From NCBI GenBank assembly GCA_947470515.1, contig CANITF010000009.1, positions 37,868 through 101,867 of the forward strand: a stretch of DNA of 64,000 nt, in the 5' to 3' direction. How positions within the stretch are numbered: the first letter of the stretch is position 1; each line of letters starts with the position of its first letter. Below the pieces are notes generated by a model. The model was not told the DNA's origin and made no database searches. It was given only the letters and a program-made list of their open reading frames with translations. Origin of the DNA: Flavobacteriales bacterium. GTDB lineage: Bacteria > Bacteroidota > Bacteroidia > Flavobacteriales_D > Crocinitomicaceae. This document shows, piece by piece, positions 13,957 through 22,724 of this stretch. A program made the position numbers and the translations under genes.

Positions 13957-16362
13957 TTAATTCCGTAGGATCTTCCCATTCTTCACCAAACTTTCCAATC
14001 GTTCCAAAGTCTTTCGTTCAGCACACAATTCAACAAATGCTTTGCGTTCTAGGTCTAATAAATATTGCTCTGTAACCAGCGTGTTCTCGCTTAAGTCACC
14101 TCCACAAAGAACAAATCCAAGTTTTTCCGAAATAACCCGGTCGTGGTCTGACATATAATTTCCTGAAACCATTGAATTAGCTCCAACATAAACAATTCCT
14201 AATCCTTCTTGCCCCATAACTGTTATGTTTTTCTCACGTTTAGGAGCATTGTATCCTTTGTTAGCCAATTCTAATGTTGCTGCTTTAGCTCGTGACAATT
14301 GATGATCACGACTTACGACCACTTCATCAATGCCTTCTCTTAAATACCCAAGATCAAATGCTTCGTACGCAGAAGTTGAAACTTTGGCTTGTCCAATTGT
14401 TAAGAAACGTTCTCTTAAGCGATTGATTTTAATGTCACCAGCGTGTAATTCTTCAGAAAGTCGTTTTGCATATTCTTTAGAACCACCTCCTCCTGGAATT
14501 AAACCAACTCCAAATTCTACAAGACCCATGTAAAGTTCTGCGTGAGCAACAACTTTATCAGCATGCATTGACATTTCACATCCACCACCAAGTGCCATGT
14601 TATGAGGTGCCACAATGACTGGGATATTTGAATAACGTACGCGCATCATTGTATCTTGGAATGCTTTTACCGCAAAATTCAACTCATCGTAATCTTGTTC
14701 AATGGCCATCATGAAGATCATTCCAACATTAGCGCCAGCAGAGAAATTTTGTCCAGTATTTGAAATGACCAAACCTTTGTATTCTTTTTCTGCAAGATCA
14801 ATTGCTTTGTTAATTCCTTCAATAACACCGCCACCAATCGTGTTCATTTTAGTATGGAATTCAATATTCAAAATTCCATCTCCAAGATTTACGATTGTTG
14901 TATCGGCATTTCCCCAAACTTTATTTTCACTTCGAAGTGCATCGAGAATAACAAGATTTTCAGTTCCAGGAATCGTTTTATACGATTTTGATGAAACATC
15001 ATAAAACTGCTTTTGACCTTTATCTAATTTATAAAAAGAGCTGATACCGGAAGCTTTCATTTCAGAAACCCAAGTAGCAACTTGTTTATTATTATCTCCA
15101 ATCAATTTTAATCCTTGATCCAAACCGATGATGTCCCAAGTTTCAAATGGACCTAACTCCCATCCAAATCCAGCCTTCAAGGCATCGTCTATTTTATAAA
15201 GATCATCTGTGATTTCAGGAAGTCGATTTGAAACGTAAGCAAACAATCCTGCAAATAATTTTCTGTAGAATTCCCCTGCTTTATCAACTCCCATGAACAA
15301 CATTTTCGTGCGTTGTTTTAAATCGTCGATTGGTTTTGTCATTTCAAGTGTTGGGAATTTTACCTTCTCAGCAGAACGGTATTCTAATGTGTTTAGATCT
15401 AAAACAAGAATTTCACTTTTCCCATCAGCAGTTTTTACTTTTTTGTAAAAACCTTGATTTGATTTGGATCCAAGCCAATTATTTTCAACCATTTTTGAAA
15501 TATAATCGGGTAATTCAAACAGTGCTTTTTCTTCGTCTGTTGGGCAATTTGCTTTCAGACCATTTGCTACGTGAACAAGCGTGTCTAATCCAACAACATC
15601 GCATGTTCTAAACGTTGCAGATTTCGGTCGACCCAAAACTGGACCTGTTAATTTGTCAACTTCTTCAACCGTTAAATTCATTTCTTTCACTGCATGGAAT
15701 AAAGCCATGATTGAAAAAACGCCAACTCGGTTTGCTATGAAAGCAGGTGTGTCTTTGCACAAAACTGTTTTCTTTCCAAGAAATCTACTTCCATAATCCA
15801 TTAAAAAATCAACTACTTCAGGTTTGGTTGAAGGAGTAGGAATGATTTCTAATAAGTGTAAATAACGTGGTGGATTGAAAAAGTGCGATCCACAAAAATG
15901 TGCTTTGAAATCATCAGAACGACCATCAAGCATCATGTGAATCGGAATACCAGAAGTGTTTGACGTAATCAAAGTACCTAGAGTTCTGTATTTTTCAACT
16001 TGTTCAAATACTTTTTGTTTGATGTCTAATCGTTCAATCACTACTTCAATAATCCAATCACAACTTCCAATTTTCGAGATATCATCATCGAAATTTCCAA
16101 TGGTAATCCTTTGGGCAAATGATTTACGATATAGTGGAGCTGGATTGGAAGCAATAGCTGTTTGCAACGAACTATTTACAATCCGATTTCTAACAGCAGG
16201 AGATTCAAGACTTAATCCTTTTTTTGTTTCCTCTGGTGATAATTCTCGTGGGACAATGTCAAGAAGGAGTACCTCACATCCTATGTTTGCAAAGTGACAA
16301 GCGATCCTCGAACCCATGACACCTGAACCAAGAACGGCTACTTTTTTAATATGTCTGTTCAT
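13957..16362 (-). CDS. fadB: 3-hydroxyacyl-CoA dehydrogenase/enoyl-CoA hydratase fusion
   Basis: Bifunctional beta-oxidation enzyme of 801 residues in the dehydrogenase-first order (FadN-like), unlike E. coli FadB where the hydratase comes first. The NAD-binding motif is VLGSGVMGSRIA at the N-terminus, followed by the dehydrogenase C-terminal domains (HFFNPPRYLHLLEIIPT; TPAFIANRVG). The enoyl-CoA hydratase domain follows in the C-terminal part, with ALGGGCEMSMHAD and VEFGVGLIPGGGGSKEYA. MarR is 20 bases upstream, so the regulator and enzymes are probably co-transcribed. Confidence 0.93.
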   Translation of the reverse strand: MNRHIKKVAVLGSGVMGSRIACHFANIGCEVLLLDIVPRELSPEETKKGLSLESPAVRNRIVNSSLQTAIASNPAPLYRKSFAQRITIGNFDDDISKIGSCDWIIEVVIERLDIKQKVFEQVEKYRTLGTLITSNTSGIPIHMMLDGRSDDFKAHFCGSHFFNPPRYLHLLEIIPTPSTKPEVVDFLMDYGSRFLGKKTVLCKDTPAFIANRVGVFSIMALFHAVKEMNLTVEEVDKLTGPVLGRPKSATFRTCDVVGLDTLVHVANGLKANCPTDEEKALFELPDYISKMVENNWLGSKSNQGFYKKVKTADGKSEILVLDLNTLEYRSAEKVKFPTLEMTKPIDDLKQRTKMLFMGVDKAGEFYRKLFAGLFAYVSNRLPEITDDLYKIDDALKAGFGWELGPFETWDIIGLDQGLKLIGDNNKQVATWVSEMKASGISSFYKLDKGQKQFYDVSSKSYKTIPGTENLVILDALRSENKVWGNADTTIVNLGDGILNIEFHTKMNTIGGGVIEGINKAIDLAEKEYKGLVISNTGQNFSAGANVGMIFMMAIEQDYDELNFAVKAFQDTMMRVRYSNIPVIVAPHNMALGGGCEMSMHADKVVAHAELYMGLVEFGVGLIPGGGGSKEYAKRLSEELHAGDIKINRLRERFLTIGQAKVSTSAYEAFDLGYLREGIDEVVVSRDHQLSRAKAATLELANKGYNAPKREKNITVMGQEGLGIVYVGANSMVSGNYMSDHDRVISEKLGFVLCGGDLSENTLVTEQYLLDLERKAFVELCAERKTLERLESLVKNGKILRN

Positions 16363-16382
16363 ATCTAATAAATTAAGATGCG

Positions 16383-16823
16383 TTATATTTTTTTCATTTC
16401 TTCTTCAATCAATAAATCCACTTTTTCAGCCACCTCAAAAAAGGCGTTCATTTTACTTTTTGGAATTTTATTGAAAATTTGGTCGTTGAATCCAATGACA
16501 AAATTCTTTACCATTTTACGTTGCTCAATTCCTTTTTCAGTTAGAAATATTAGCACTTTACGTTTGTCAGATAAATCCTCTTCTCTACGTATTAAATTTC
16601 GCTCTTCCATTGTTTTGAGAGTTCTTGAAAGAGAGGTAGGTTCCATTCCCATTTTTGGACCTAATTGAGTGCTGGGTGTTCCTTCTTTATCAACAGACAT
16701 AAGGAGAAAACCTATGGACATAGTCATGCCATGTTCTGCAGCTTTTTGATTGTACATTCTTGATATGCGGTGCCATGAATGACGCACAACAAAATCAAAT
16801 AAAAATTCAGGTTTTTTTGACAT
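16383..16823 (-). CDS. MarR-family regulator of the beta-oxidation genes
   Basis: A 146-residue winged-helix repressor with the DNA-binding segment TQLGPKMGMEPTSLSRTLKTMEERNLIRREEDLSDKRKVLIFLT, typical of MarR including the wing. It lies 20 bases before fadB. A palindrome TATGCGTACATA 38 bases before its start, and a perfect version before the acyl-CoA dehydrogenase gene, make it the likely regulator of both units. Acyl-CoA or a related thioester is a plausible effector, but nothing in the sequence proves this. Confidence 0.88.
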   Translation of the reverse strand: MSKKPEFLFDFVVRHSWHRISRMYNQKAAEHGMTMSIGFLLMSVDKEGTPSTQLGPKMGMEPTSLSRTLKTMEERNLIRREEDLSDKRKVLIFLTEKGIEQRKMVKNFVIGFNDQIFNKIPKSKMNAFFEVAEKVDLLIEEEMKKI

Positions 16824-16860
16824 AAACTATTTTTTGCACGCCTAATGTACTAAAATATTT

Positions 16861-16872
16861 TATGCGTACATA
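16861..16872. promoter_or_regulatory. candidate MarR operator before marR-fadB
   Basis: TATGCGTACATA matches the perfect palindrome TATGCATGCATA at 9280-9291 in 9 of 12 positions, including both outer TATG/CATA arms. It lies just upstream of a minus-strand TACATTAG -7-like box. Confidence 0.45.
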
Positions 16873-16902
16873 TAATAATCTGGAAATTTATTAAATATTT
16901 TT

Positions 16903-17310
16903 TTACCAGAAATCTTGGGAGATATGAACTGTTCCCTTAAAAATAGAAATTTTCTTATGATCTTGATTTGCAATAATTACTTCATAAATTCCGATAGTTT
17001 TACCGCGATGAAGTTCAGTACATTTTGCTGTCAGAATGTCGCCAATTTTTGCTTGACGAAGATGTGAAATTGAAGTTTCAATGCTTACACATTTGTTTCC
17101 ATAAGAATTAGACGCAAAAGCAAGAGCGGAATCAGATAACGAGTAACTAATTCCGCCATGTAAGATTTCAAAACCGTTAAGCATGTCTTCTTTTACAGTT
17201 GCCGTTAGTTCACAAAAGCCTTCTTTTATTGAAATAATCTCAATCCCCAACCAGATACTAAAAGCATCTTTCTCAAGCATAATTGAAGTAATTTCTTCAG
17301 GACTTTTCAT
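16903..17310 (-). CDS. hotdog-fold acyl-CoA thioesterase (PaaI-like)
   Basis: A 135-residue hotdog thioesterase. The segment LNGFEILHGGISYSLSDSALAFASNSYG matches the PaaI/4HBT signature with its HGG turn and the acidic residue (SDSAL) used for thioester hydrolysis. PaaI itself hydrolyses hydroxyphenylacetyl-CoAs, but the family is broad. Next to fad genes it may release CoA from stalled intermediates. It follows the acidic hypothetical gene by 21 bases on the same strand. Confidence 0.85.
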   Translation of the reverse strand: MKSPEEITSIMLEKDAFSIWLGIEIISIKEGFCELTATVKEDMLNGFEILHGGISYSLSDSALAFASNSYGNKCVSIETSISHLRQAKIGDILTAKCTELHRGKTIGIYEVIIANQDHKKISIFKGTVHISQDFW

Positions 17311-17331
17311 GAAAAAAAAATTGGTTTAGAA

Positions 17332-17811
17332 TTATATTTGTATTACACGATTCATTAATGAAATCATGGCCAATGTCACAATGAATAATTGCGTTGCCGT
17401 TTCATCGTCTAAAGAAGTTCCATCTTCATCGGAAGTTGAAATTTCCATCGCCATAAACTGAGCTAGTTCAGGTTGGTCACAAAAATTCTCTAAAATTTCA
17501 TCATCGTCATCTTCGAAATACGTATCCAACATATCAAAATAAGGTTCCTCAAAAGTATCAATATCTTCTTCGGTTACGTTTCTCAATTCAATTCCTTCAA
17601 TTGCAAAACATTCAGAAATTAAACAGTAATAATAAACGAGTAAACCTTCAAGTTTTTCATTCTTATATTCAATTGCAGCAGACATAACATAGCCTAACAA
17701 AATCTCTTGTTTTTTGGCTAATTGCTCAGATAATTCCTCTAATGCGTCGTCGTCTAGATTGTCAACTTTTTGAATTGCTTTTTCAATACTTGCTAATGAA
17801 ACGTGCTTCAT
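17332..17811 (-). CDS. acidic hypothetical protein
   Basis: A 159-residue cytoplasmic protein rich in Asp and Glu (for example FEDDDDEILENF), predicted to be largely helical with no signal or membrane segment. I do not recognise the family. It is 21 bases upstream of the thioesterase gene and is probably co-transcribed with it. Its ATG at 17811 reads MKHVSLASIEKAIQKVDNLDDDALEEL, a plausible natural start. Confidence 0.75.
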   Translation of the reverse strand: MKHVSLASIEKAIQKVDNLDDDALEELSEQLAKKQEILLGYVMSAAIEYKNEKLEGLLVYYYCLISECFAIEGIELRNVTEEDIDTFEEPYFDMLDTYFEDDDDEILENFCDQPELAQFMAMEISTSDEDGTSLDDETATQLFIVTLAMISLMNRVIQI

Positions 17812-17897
17812 AATTTTAATATTTTTTCGTAAAGTTACTGATTCTTGAGAATTGAAAATTCAATGAGATTCATTAGTTTTGAATAAATTCAAAAAGT

Positions 17898-18572
17898 ATG
17901 GCTTTTTTCGCACCTGATTTTCTTCAGTTTTTCATTGACTTAGCACCTAACAACAACAAAGATTGGTTTGATTTGAACAGAAAGCGCTATGAAAACTCTG
18001 TAAAAGAACCGTTTAAGCTATTCGTTCAACGTATAATTGACGAACTCGCAAAATCGGATAACGTATTCAAAGATTTAGAAGCTAAGAATTGCATTTTCCG
18101 TATTAATCGAGACATCCGATTTTCAAAAGATAAAATTCCTTATAAGATGATGGTTTCGGCCGTTGTAGCGCCTGAAGGAAAAAAAAGTAAGGCTGTAAAT
18201 GGTGTTTATTTTGAATTTGGACCTGAACATGTTCGTATATATGGAGGAGTTTATGAAATTGAGAAAGACGACTTGCTTATAGTTAGAGAGGGAATCGCAA
18301 GTGATATTTCAAGTTTTCAAAAAGTTTATGAGAATCCAGTTTTCAAAGAAGTTTTTGGCGACATCAAAGGAGAGAAAAATAAAATTATTCCTAAAGAATT
18401 GCGAGCAGCAGCAGAAAAAGAACCTTTGATTTTTAATAAACAATGGTATTTTTATGCGGAATTTGATGCTGAGACTGTTTTGTCAGATGAATTAGATCAA
18501 ATAGTCTTGAACTGTTATGAAGCTGGAAGGCCAGTTGAAAGTTATTTCAGTAAGTTGATTAGGCGGAACTAA
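17898..18572 (+). CDS. DUF2461 family protein
   Basis: A 224-residue cytoplasmic protein with the DUF2461 (TIGR02453) pattern: an N-terminal FFAPDFLQFFIDLAPNNNKDWFDLNRKRYE, then NCIFRINRDIRFSKDKIPYKM and the G-rich VYFEFGPEHVRIYGGVYE. The family is widespread in bacteria and fungi and has no firmly known function. It is transcribed alone and is followed by a short word-repeat stretch. Confidence 0.88.
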   Translation: MAFFAPDFLQFFIDLAPNNNKDWFDLNRKRYENSVKEPFKLFVQRIIDELAKSDNVFKDLEAKNCIFRINRDIRFSKDKIPYKMMVSAVVAPEGKKSKAVNGVYFEFGPEHVRIYGGVYEIEKDDLLIVREGIASDISSFQKVYENPVFKEVFGDIKGEKNKIIPKELRAAAEKEPLIFNKQWYFYAEFDAETVLSDELDQIVLNCYEAGRPVESYFSKLIRRN

Positions 18573-18576
18573 TAAT

Positions 18577-18665
18577 TGCTAGTTACGAATTACAAGTTGC
18601 AAGTTATGAGTTATATTGAACATAAAACACATTTGAAAAATATCACGCCTTTGTGCCTTTGTGGT
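18577..18665. repeat. word repeats (GTTGCTAGTTA/AATTACAAGTTGC and CCTTTGTGCC)
   Basis: At 18577-18615 there are degenerate copies of a GAATTACAAGTTGCAAGTTA word that also occurs at 52400-52432 and 61644-61725. At 18647-18665 there is a GCCTTTGTGCCTTTGTGG word, a second family. Confidence 0.7.
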
Positions 18666-18709
18666 TTTAAAATGAATAACAAGCGTGATAGAATTTATAT
18701 TTAATTAAA

Positions 18710-20848
18710 ATGAAAATGTTAAAACAAGTATTATTTATTGGAGCAATCATATTGGGAACAGTTGTATTTGCTCAAAAAAAGGAATTGACATTAAAAGATG
18801 CTGTTTCGAATCAATATCGAACTTACGGACCTGATAGAATGAATGGTTTCCAATGGATTCCAAATACTGATTGTTATACTTTTTTCAGTAAAAATTACCA
18901 AACGATGTTTAAATCATCGGTAAAAAATCTCAAAGATCAAGAGTGGTTTACAATTCAAACTATAAATACTGCACTAGGTAGTGAATTATCGAGTTTCTTT
19001 GGTTTAGAATGGAAGAACTCAACTGACTTTTTTATTAATGATGGTGTTAATTTTTATTCGTTTAATACCGTAACGAGCAAAGGAAAAACAATCCATTCTC
19101 TGGGGGAAACAGCTGAAAATGCGCTTTTTCATTCTGCTTCTGAAAATGTTGCTTATACAATTGGAAACAATGTATATGTGCATACTTTGGAAGGATTAAA
19201 ATTGATTGTTACGGATAATGCAGATAAAAACATAGTTTCTGGACAAGCAATTGCGCGAAGTGAATTTGGTATTTCTGGTGGATTGTTTTGGTCGCCAAAT
19301 GGGCAACATTTGGCATTTTATCAAAAGGATGAAACAAATGTTCATGATTATCCTTTATTGAATATCAATGAAACTCCTGGCGAATTAATGCCGATTAAAT
19401 ATCCGATGGCTGGTCAAAAATCGGAAAATCCTCGTGTTGGAATTTATCATTTAATGACCAAAAAAACAGTTTTCATTAGTCCAAAAGGTGAAAAGGATGA
19501 TTACTTGACCAATATAACATTTACACCTGACAATAATTATGTTGTAATTGCTGAAGTTAACCGTGACCAAAACCACATGTGGTTAAATGTTTATGAAGTC
19601 AAAACTGGGAATTTCGTAAAAACGTTATTAGAAGAAACAAATGAAAAATGGGTAGAGCCAGAACATCCAGCATTTTTTCCAAGTGAAAAGTCAACTAATT
19701 TCATTTGGATTTCCGAAAAAGATGGATTTAATAACCTTTATTACTATGATTTTACGGGTAAACTAATCAAACAATTAACTGCAAATAAGTTCGTAACGAA
19801 AGAAATCTTAGCCGCAAAAAACGATGGTAAAACAATTTATTTTGCAGCAACAGGCGACAATGCAACAAATACATTGGTCTATTCTGTGGATTTGGCAGGA
19901 AAACAAACATTAATTACAAAAGCAGAAGGAACGCATGAGTTTTCTTTAACTACGGACGGGAAATATTTTTATGATGCTTATTCTAGTCATACAGTGCCTA
20001 ATAATGCTCAGATTTGGGCAACTTCAGGAAAGACGACAAAAAAGTTAATTGAGAGTAAAGAAAAGTTGAATGATGTTATAATTGGAACAGGGGAAATAAG
20101 CACATTAACTGGAAAAGATGGTTCGAAATTATATACGCGATTGATTAAACCAAGCAATTTTGATCCTTCTAAGAAATATCCAGTTATGGTTTATGTTTAT
20201 GGTGGTCCACATGCACAGATGATTACCAATTCTTGGTTAGACGGTGCGAATTTATGGATGTATTGGATGGCCGAACAAGGTTATTTGGTTTATACGCTCG
20301 ATGGTCGTGGTTCTGGAGAAAGAGGTTTTGTATTTGAATCACAAATCCATAGACAGTTAGGCGATTTAGAAATGGAAGACCAATTGACAGGTGTCGAATA
20401 CTTGAAATCATTACCGTATGTCGATGGAAATAGATTGGCAGTTCATGGTTGGTCGTTTGGTGGTTTCATGACAACTTCGTTAATGCTCAGAAACCCTGAT
20501 GTTTTTAAAGTAGGTGTTGCTGGTGGACCAGTTACCGATTGGAAATATTATGAAATTATGTACGGAGAAAGATACATGGACCGTCCAGAACAAAATCCTA
20601 AAGGATATGAGAAAGCAAGTTTAATGAAGCATGCTGGAAATTTAAAAGGAGAATTGTTGTTGATTCACGGAACTGTTGATGATGTAGTTGTGATGCAACA
20701 TAATTACGCCTTGATTAAGAAATTTGTTGATCTTGGAATTCAAATGGATTTCTTCCCTTACCCAATGCATAAGCATAACGTTACTGGTAAAGATCGAGTT
20801 CATTTGATGGAGAAAGTCTTAACCTATATTATTGAGGAAAATAAATAA
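18710..20848 (+). CDS. secreted S9 family prolyl dipeptidyl peptidase (DPP IV type)
   Basis: Exported serine peptidase of 712 residues with a signal peptide (ending VVFAQ). The N-terminal beta-propeller domain (about 90-470) is followed by the alpha/beta-hydrolase domain. Catalytic residues are Ser582 in HGWSFGGF, Asp657/658 in HGTVDDVV and His689 near the C-terminus. Such enzymes remove X-Pro or X-Ala dipeptides from peptide N-termini in the periplasm, consistent with a protein-degrading lifestyle. The yceH gene begins eight bases after the stop. Confidence 0.93.
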   Translation: MKMLKQVLFIGAIILGTVVFAQKKELTLKDAVSNQYRTYGPDRMNGFQWIPNTDCYTFFSKNYQTMFKSSVKNLKDQEWFTIQTINTALGSELSSFFGLEWKNSTDFFINDGVNFYSFNTVTSKGKTIHSLGETAENALFHSASENVAYTIGNNVYVHTLEGLKLIVTDNADKNIVSGQAIARSEFGISGGLFWSPNGQHLAFYQKDETNVHDYPLLNINETPGELMPIKYPMAGQKSENPRVGIYHLMTKKTVFISPKGEKDDYLTNITFTPDNNYVVIAEVNRDQNHMWLNVYEVKTGNFVKTLLEETNEKWVEPEHPAFFPSEKSTNFIWISEKDGFNNLYYYDFTGKLIKQLTANKFVTKEILAAKNDGKTIYFAATGDNATNTLVYSVDLAGKQTLITKAEGTHEFSLTTDGKYFYDAYSSHTVPNNAQIWATSGKTTKKLIESKEKLNDVIIGTGEISTLTGKDGSKLYTRLIKPSNFDPSKKYPVMVYVYGGPHAQMITNSWLDGANLWMYWMAEQGYLVYTLDGRGSGERGFVFESQIHRQLGDLEMEDQLTGVEYLKSLPYVDGNRLAVHGWSFGGFMTTSLMLRNPDVFKVGVAGGPVTDWKYYEIMYGERYMDRPEQNPKGYEKASLMKHAGNLKGELLLIHGTVDDVVVMQHNYALIKKFVDLGIQMDFFPYPMHKHNVTGKDRVHLMEKVLTYIIEENK

Positions 20849-20856
20849 TTTTTTCA

Positions 20857-21510
20857 ATGGAAGAATCAATACTTTTACCCCAGCTTAATGCCGAAGAAAT
20901 TCGCGTATTGGGAGTAATGATCGAAAAAAGTAAAACAACCCCGGACTATTATCCAATGACGTTAAATTCATTGGTTACAGCATGCAATCAGAAATCAGCA
21001 AGACATCCAGTTGTAGAATACGATGAGGGGATTGTTGTTTTGGCGCTTGATTCATTGAAAAAGAGACAAATGGCTGGAAATGTGATAGGTGGTGGAAGTA
21101 GAGCAATCAAATACCGTCATAATTTGGCAGTTCGTTTTCCATTGGATCCAGCAGAATTAGCAGTTCTATGCTTGTTGATGCTTAGAGGACCACTCACGGC
21201 AGGAGAAATTAATTCAAATTCAGGTAGATTATTTGAATTTGATGATCTAGCAGAAGTTCAACAAACATTGGAAAATCTTTCAAACTATGAACTTCCTTTT
21301 GTTCAACTATTACCTAAGAAACCTGGTCAAAAAGAAGGTCGATATTGCCACTTATTTTCTGAAGTTCCAGCATTTGATGAAGATTATTTTAATCACGTTG
21401 AGCCAGCTCGGAAAAATGTGAGCGAATTGGAGGAACGCCTTTCAAAAGTTGAAATTGAATTGGCAGAATTAAAGGCTGCATTTGATCAATTGATGAAAGA
21501 ATTAAGTTGA
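20857..21510 (+). CDS. YceH family (DUF480) protein
   Basis: A 217-residue protein with tandem winged-helix domains, matching the DUF480 N-terminal phrase LNAEEIRVLGVMIEKSKTTPDYYPMTLNSLVTACNQKSAR. A short coiled coil of about 30 residues closes the protein (VSELEERLSKVEIELAELKAAFDQL). The molecular function is unknown; DNA binding is plausible from the fold. It is eight bases after the peptidase stop, so co-transcription is likely. Confidence 0.9.
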   Translation: MEESILLPQLNAEEIRVLGVMIEKSKTTPDYYPMTLNSLVTACNQKSARHPVVEYDEGIVVLALDSLKKRQMAGNVIGGGSRAIKYRHNLAVRFPLDPAELAVLCLLMLRGPLTAGEINSNSGRLFEFDDLAEVQQTLENLSNYELPFVQLLPKKPGQKEGRYCHLFSEVPAFDEDYFNHVEPARKNVSELEERLSKVEIELAELKAAFDQLMKELS

Positions 21511-21542
21511 AGTAGTTTAATTGTTAGGATTATCAAATAAAT

Positions 21543-21575
21543 ATGACTAAATTTGTCATGATAATATTTGACAAA
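21543..21575. promoter_or_regulatory. inverted-repeat operator overlapping the second Fic start
   Basis: ATGAC (21543-21547)/GTCAT (21555-21559) and TTTGTCA (21552-21558)/TGACAAA (21569-21575) form two interlocked inverted repeats. The last arm runs into the ATG. The encoded protein begins with an XRE helix-turn-helix, so self-repression is likely. Confidence 0.5.
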
Positions 21576-22618
21576 TGAAAACTTTACTCAAAACATCCAG
21601 AATAAATAAGAATTTCAAAACAAGAGAACTTGCACAATTTTTAGGAATTGATCAAGCTTTGATTAGTAAATTTGAAAATGGCGCTCGTATTCCTACGAAA
21701 AATCAAATAAAGAAATTGTCTGATGTTTTGGATTTGCCATATAACGATTTAATGATTTTATGGCTTAAAGAAAAGATTCTAAATGAAATAGGCGATGAAA
21801 ACTATGCACACGAGGCAATTCAGCTTGTTCAAGAGGAGTTGGCTACGTATAAGCAATCAACTGTGGGTTTCTCAAGTAGTCTTCAAAATTTATTATTAGA
21901 AATTGATAAATTAAAAGCAAAATTAGATCAATTAAGGCAGTTTGATAGTTATCGAATTGCGCAAGCTTTAGAATTAGAATATACTTTTGAAAGTAATCGT
22001 ATTGAAGGAAACACGTTAACCTTAAAAGAGACAGATTTAGTCATAAATGAAGGCTTGACAATTTCTGGAAAAAGTATGCGTGAGCATTTGGAGGCTATAA
22101 ATCATAAAGATGCAATTGAATATGTGAAAGATTTGATGTTGAGAAAAGTACAAATAAATGAGCGAGAAATTTTAACTATTCATAATTTGATTTTACGTGG
22201 AATTATGCCTGAGTATGCTGGCAAATATAGAAACGTTCAGGTGATGATAAAGGGTAGTTCTCATTTGCCTCCTCAGCCATTCATTGTGCCAAAAAAAATG
22301 GAAGAATATTTTGAGTGGTTTCAAATAAACAAGAACATTTTGCATCCTGTTATTTTAGCTGCTGAAATGCATGAACGTTTGGTTACTATTCATCCTTTTA
22401 TTGATGGAAATGGTCGTACGTCAAGATTAATAATGAATTTGATTTTATTAAAAAATGGATTTGTAATTGCTAACATAAAAGGGGATAATGAAAGCCGAAT
22501 GAATTACTACAATGCATTGGAAAAAGTTCAAACTGAAAACAATAAAGAAGCATTCCATTTGATGGTAGCACAAGTCGAAAAAGATTGTCTGGAACGCTAT
22601 TTAACTATATTAAGCTAA
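21575..22618 (+). CDS. Fic-family AMP-transferase with N-terminal XRE DNA-binding domain
   Basis: A 347-residue fusion. Residues 1-60 form an XRE/HTH_3 domain (TRELAQFLGIDQALISKFENGARIPTKNQIKKLSDVL), followed by a helical linker and then the Fic domain with HPFIDGNGRTSR. An inhibitory motif (S/T)xxxE(G/N) is present as SNRIEG near residue 140, placing it in class II. The order differs from the first Fic protein, whose DNA-binding region is C-terminal. Operators overlap its start codon. Targets unknown. Confidence 0.9.
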   Translation: MKTLLKTSRINKNFKTRELAQFLGIDQALISKFENGARIPTKNQIKKLSDVLDLPYNDLMILWLKEKILNEIGDENYAHEAIQLVQEELATYKQSTVGFSSSLQNLLLEIDKLKAKLDQLRQFDSYRIAQALELEYTFESNRIEGNTLTLKETDLVINEGLTISGKSMREHLEAINHKDAIEYVKDLMLRKVQINEREILTIHNLILRGIMPEYAGKYRNVQVMIKGSSHLPPQPFIVPKKMEEYFEWFQINKNILHPVILAAEMHERLVTIHPFIDGNGRTSRLIMNLILLKNGFVIANIKGDNESRMNYYNALEKVQTENNKEAFHLMVAQVEKDCLERYLTILS

Positions 22619-22665
22619 AATTCCCTTTCTGAATTTAGAGATAAATCTTGTTTAGAAAGGGAATT
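22619..22665. terminator. 12-bp perfect inverted repeat after the second Fic gene
   Basis: AATTCCCTTTCT (22619-22630) pairs perfectly with AGAAAGGGAATT (22654-22665) across a 23-base loop, directly after the Fic stop codon. No T-run follows, so it may be a processing or stability hairpin rather than a standard terminator. Confidence 0.5.
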
Positions 22666-22691
22666 CAGTTAGTAATCACTTGAGTTTTTAC

Positions 22692-22699
22692 TATATTTG
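22692..22699 (+). promoter_or_regulatory. candidate -7 box of the E1 alpha/beta gene
   Basis: TATATTTG fits TAnnTTTG exactly and lies 25 bases before the ATG at 22725. No clear -33 element at the expected distance. Confidence 0.5.
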
Positions 22700-22724
22700 A
22701 ATCCATAAAATAGGATAGAGGAGA

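Noticed and set aside
18607..18705. Short open frame of about 32 codons between the DUF2461 and peptidase genes
   Set aside because: It consists of the word repeats and has no protein-like features.
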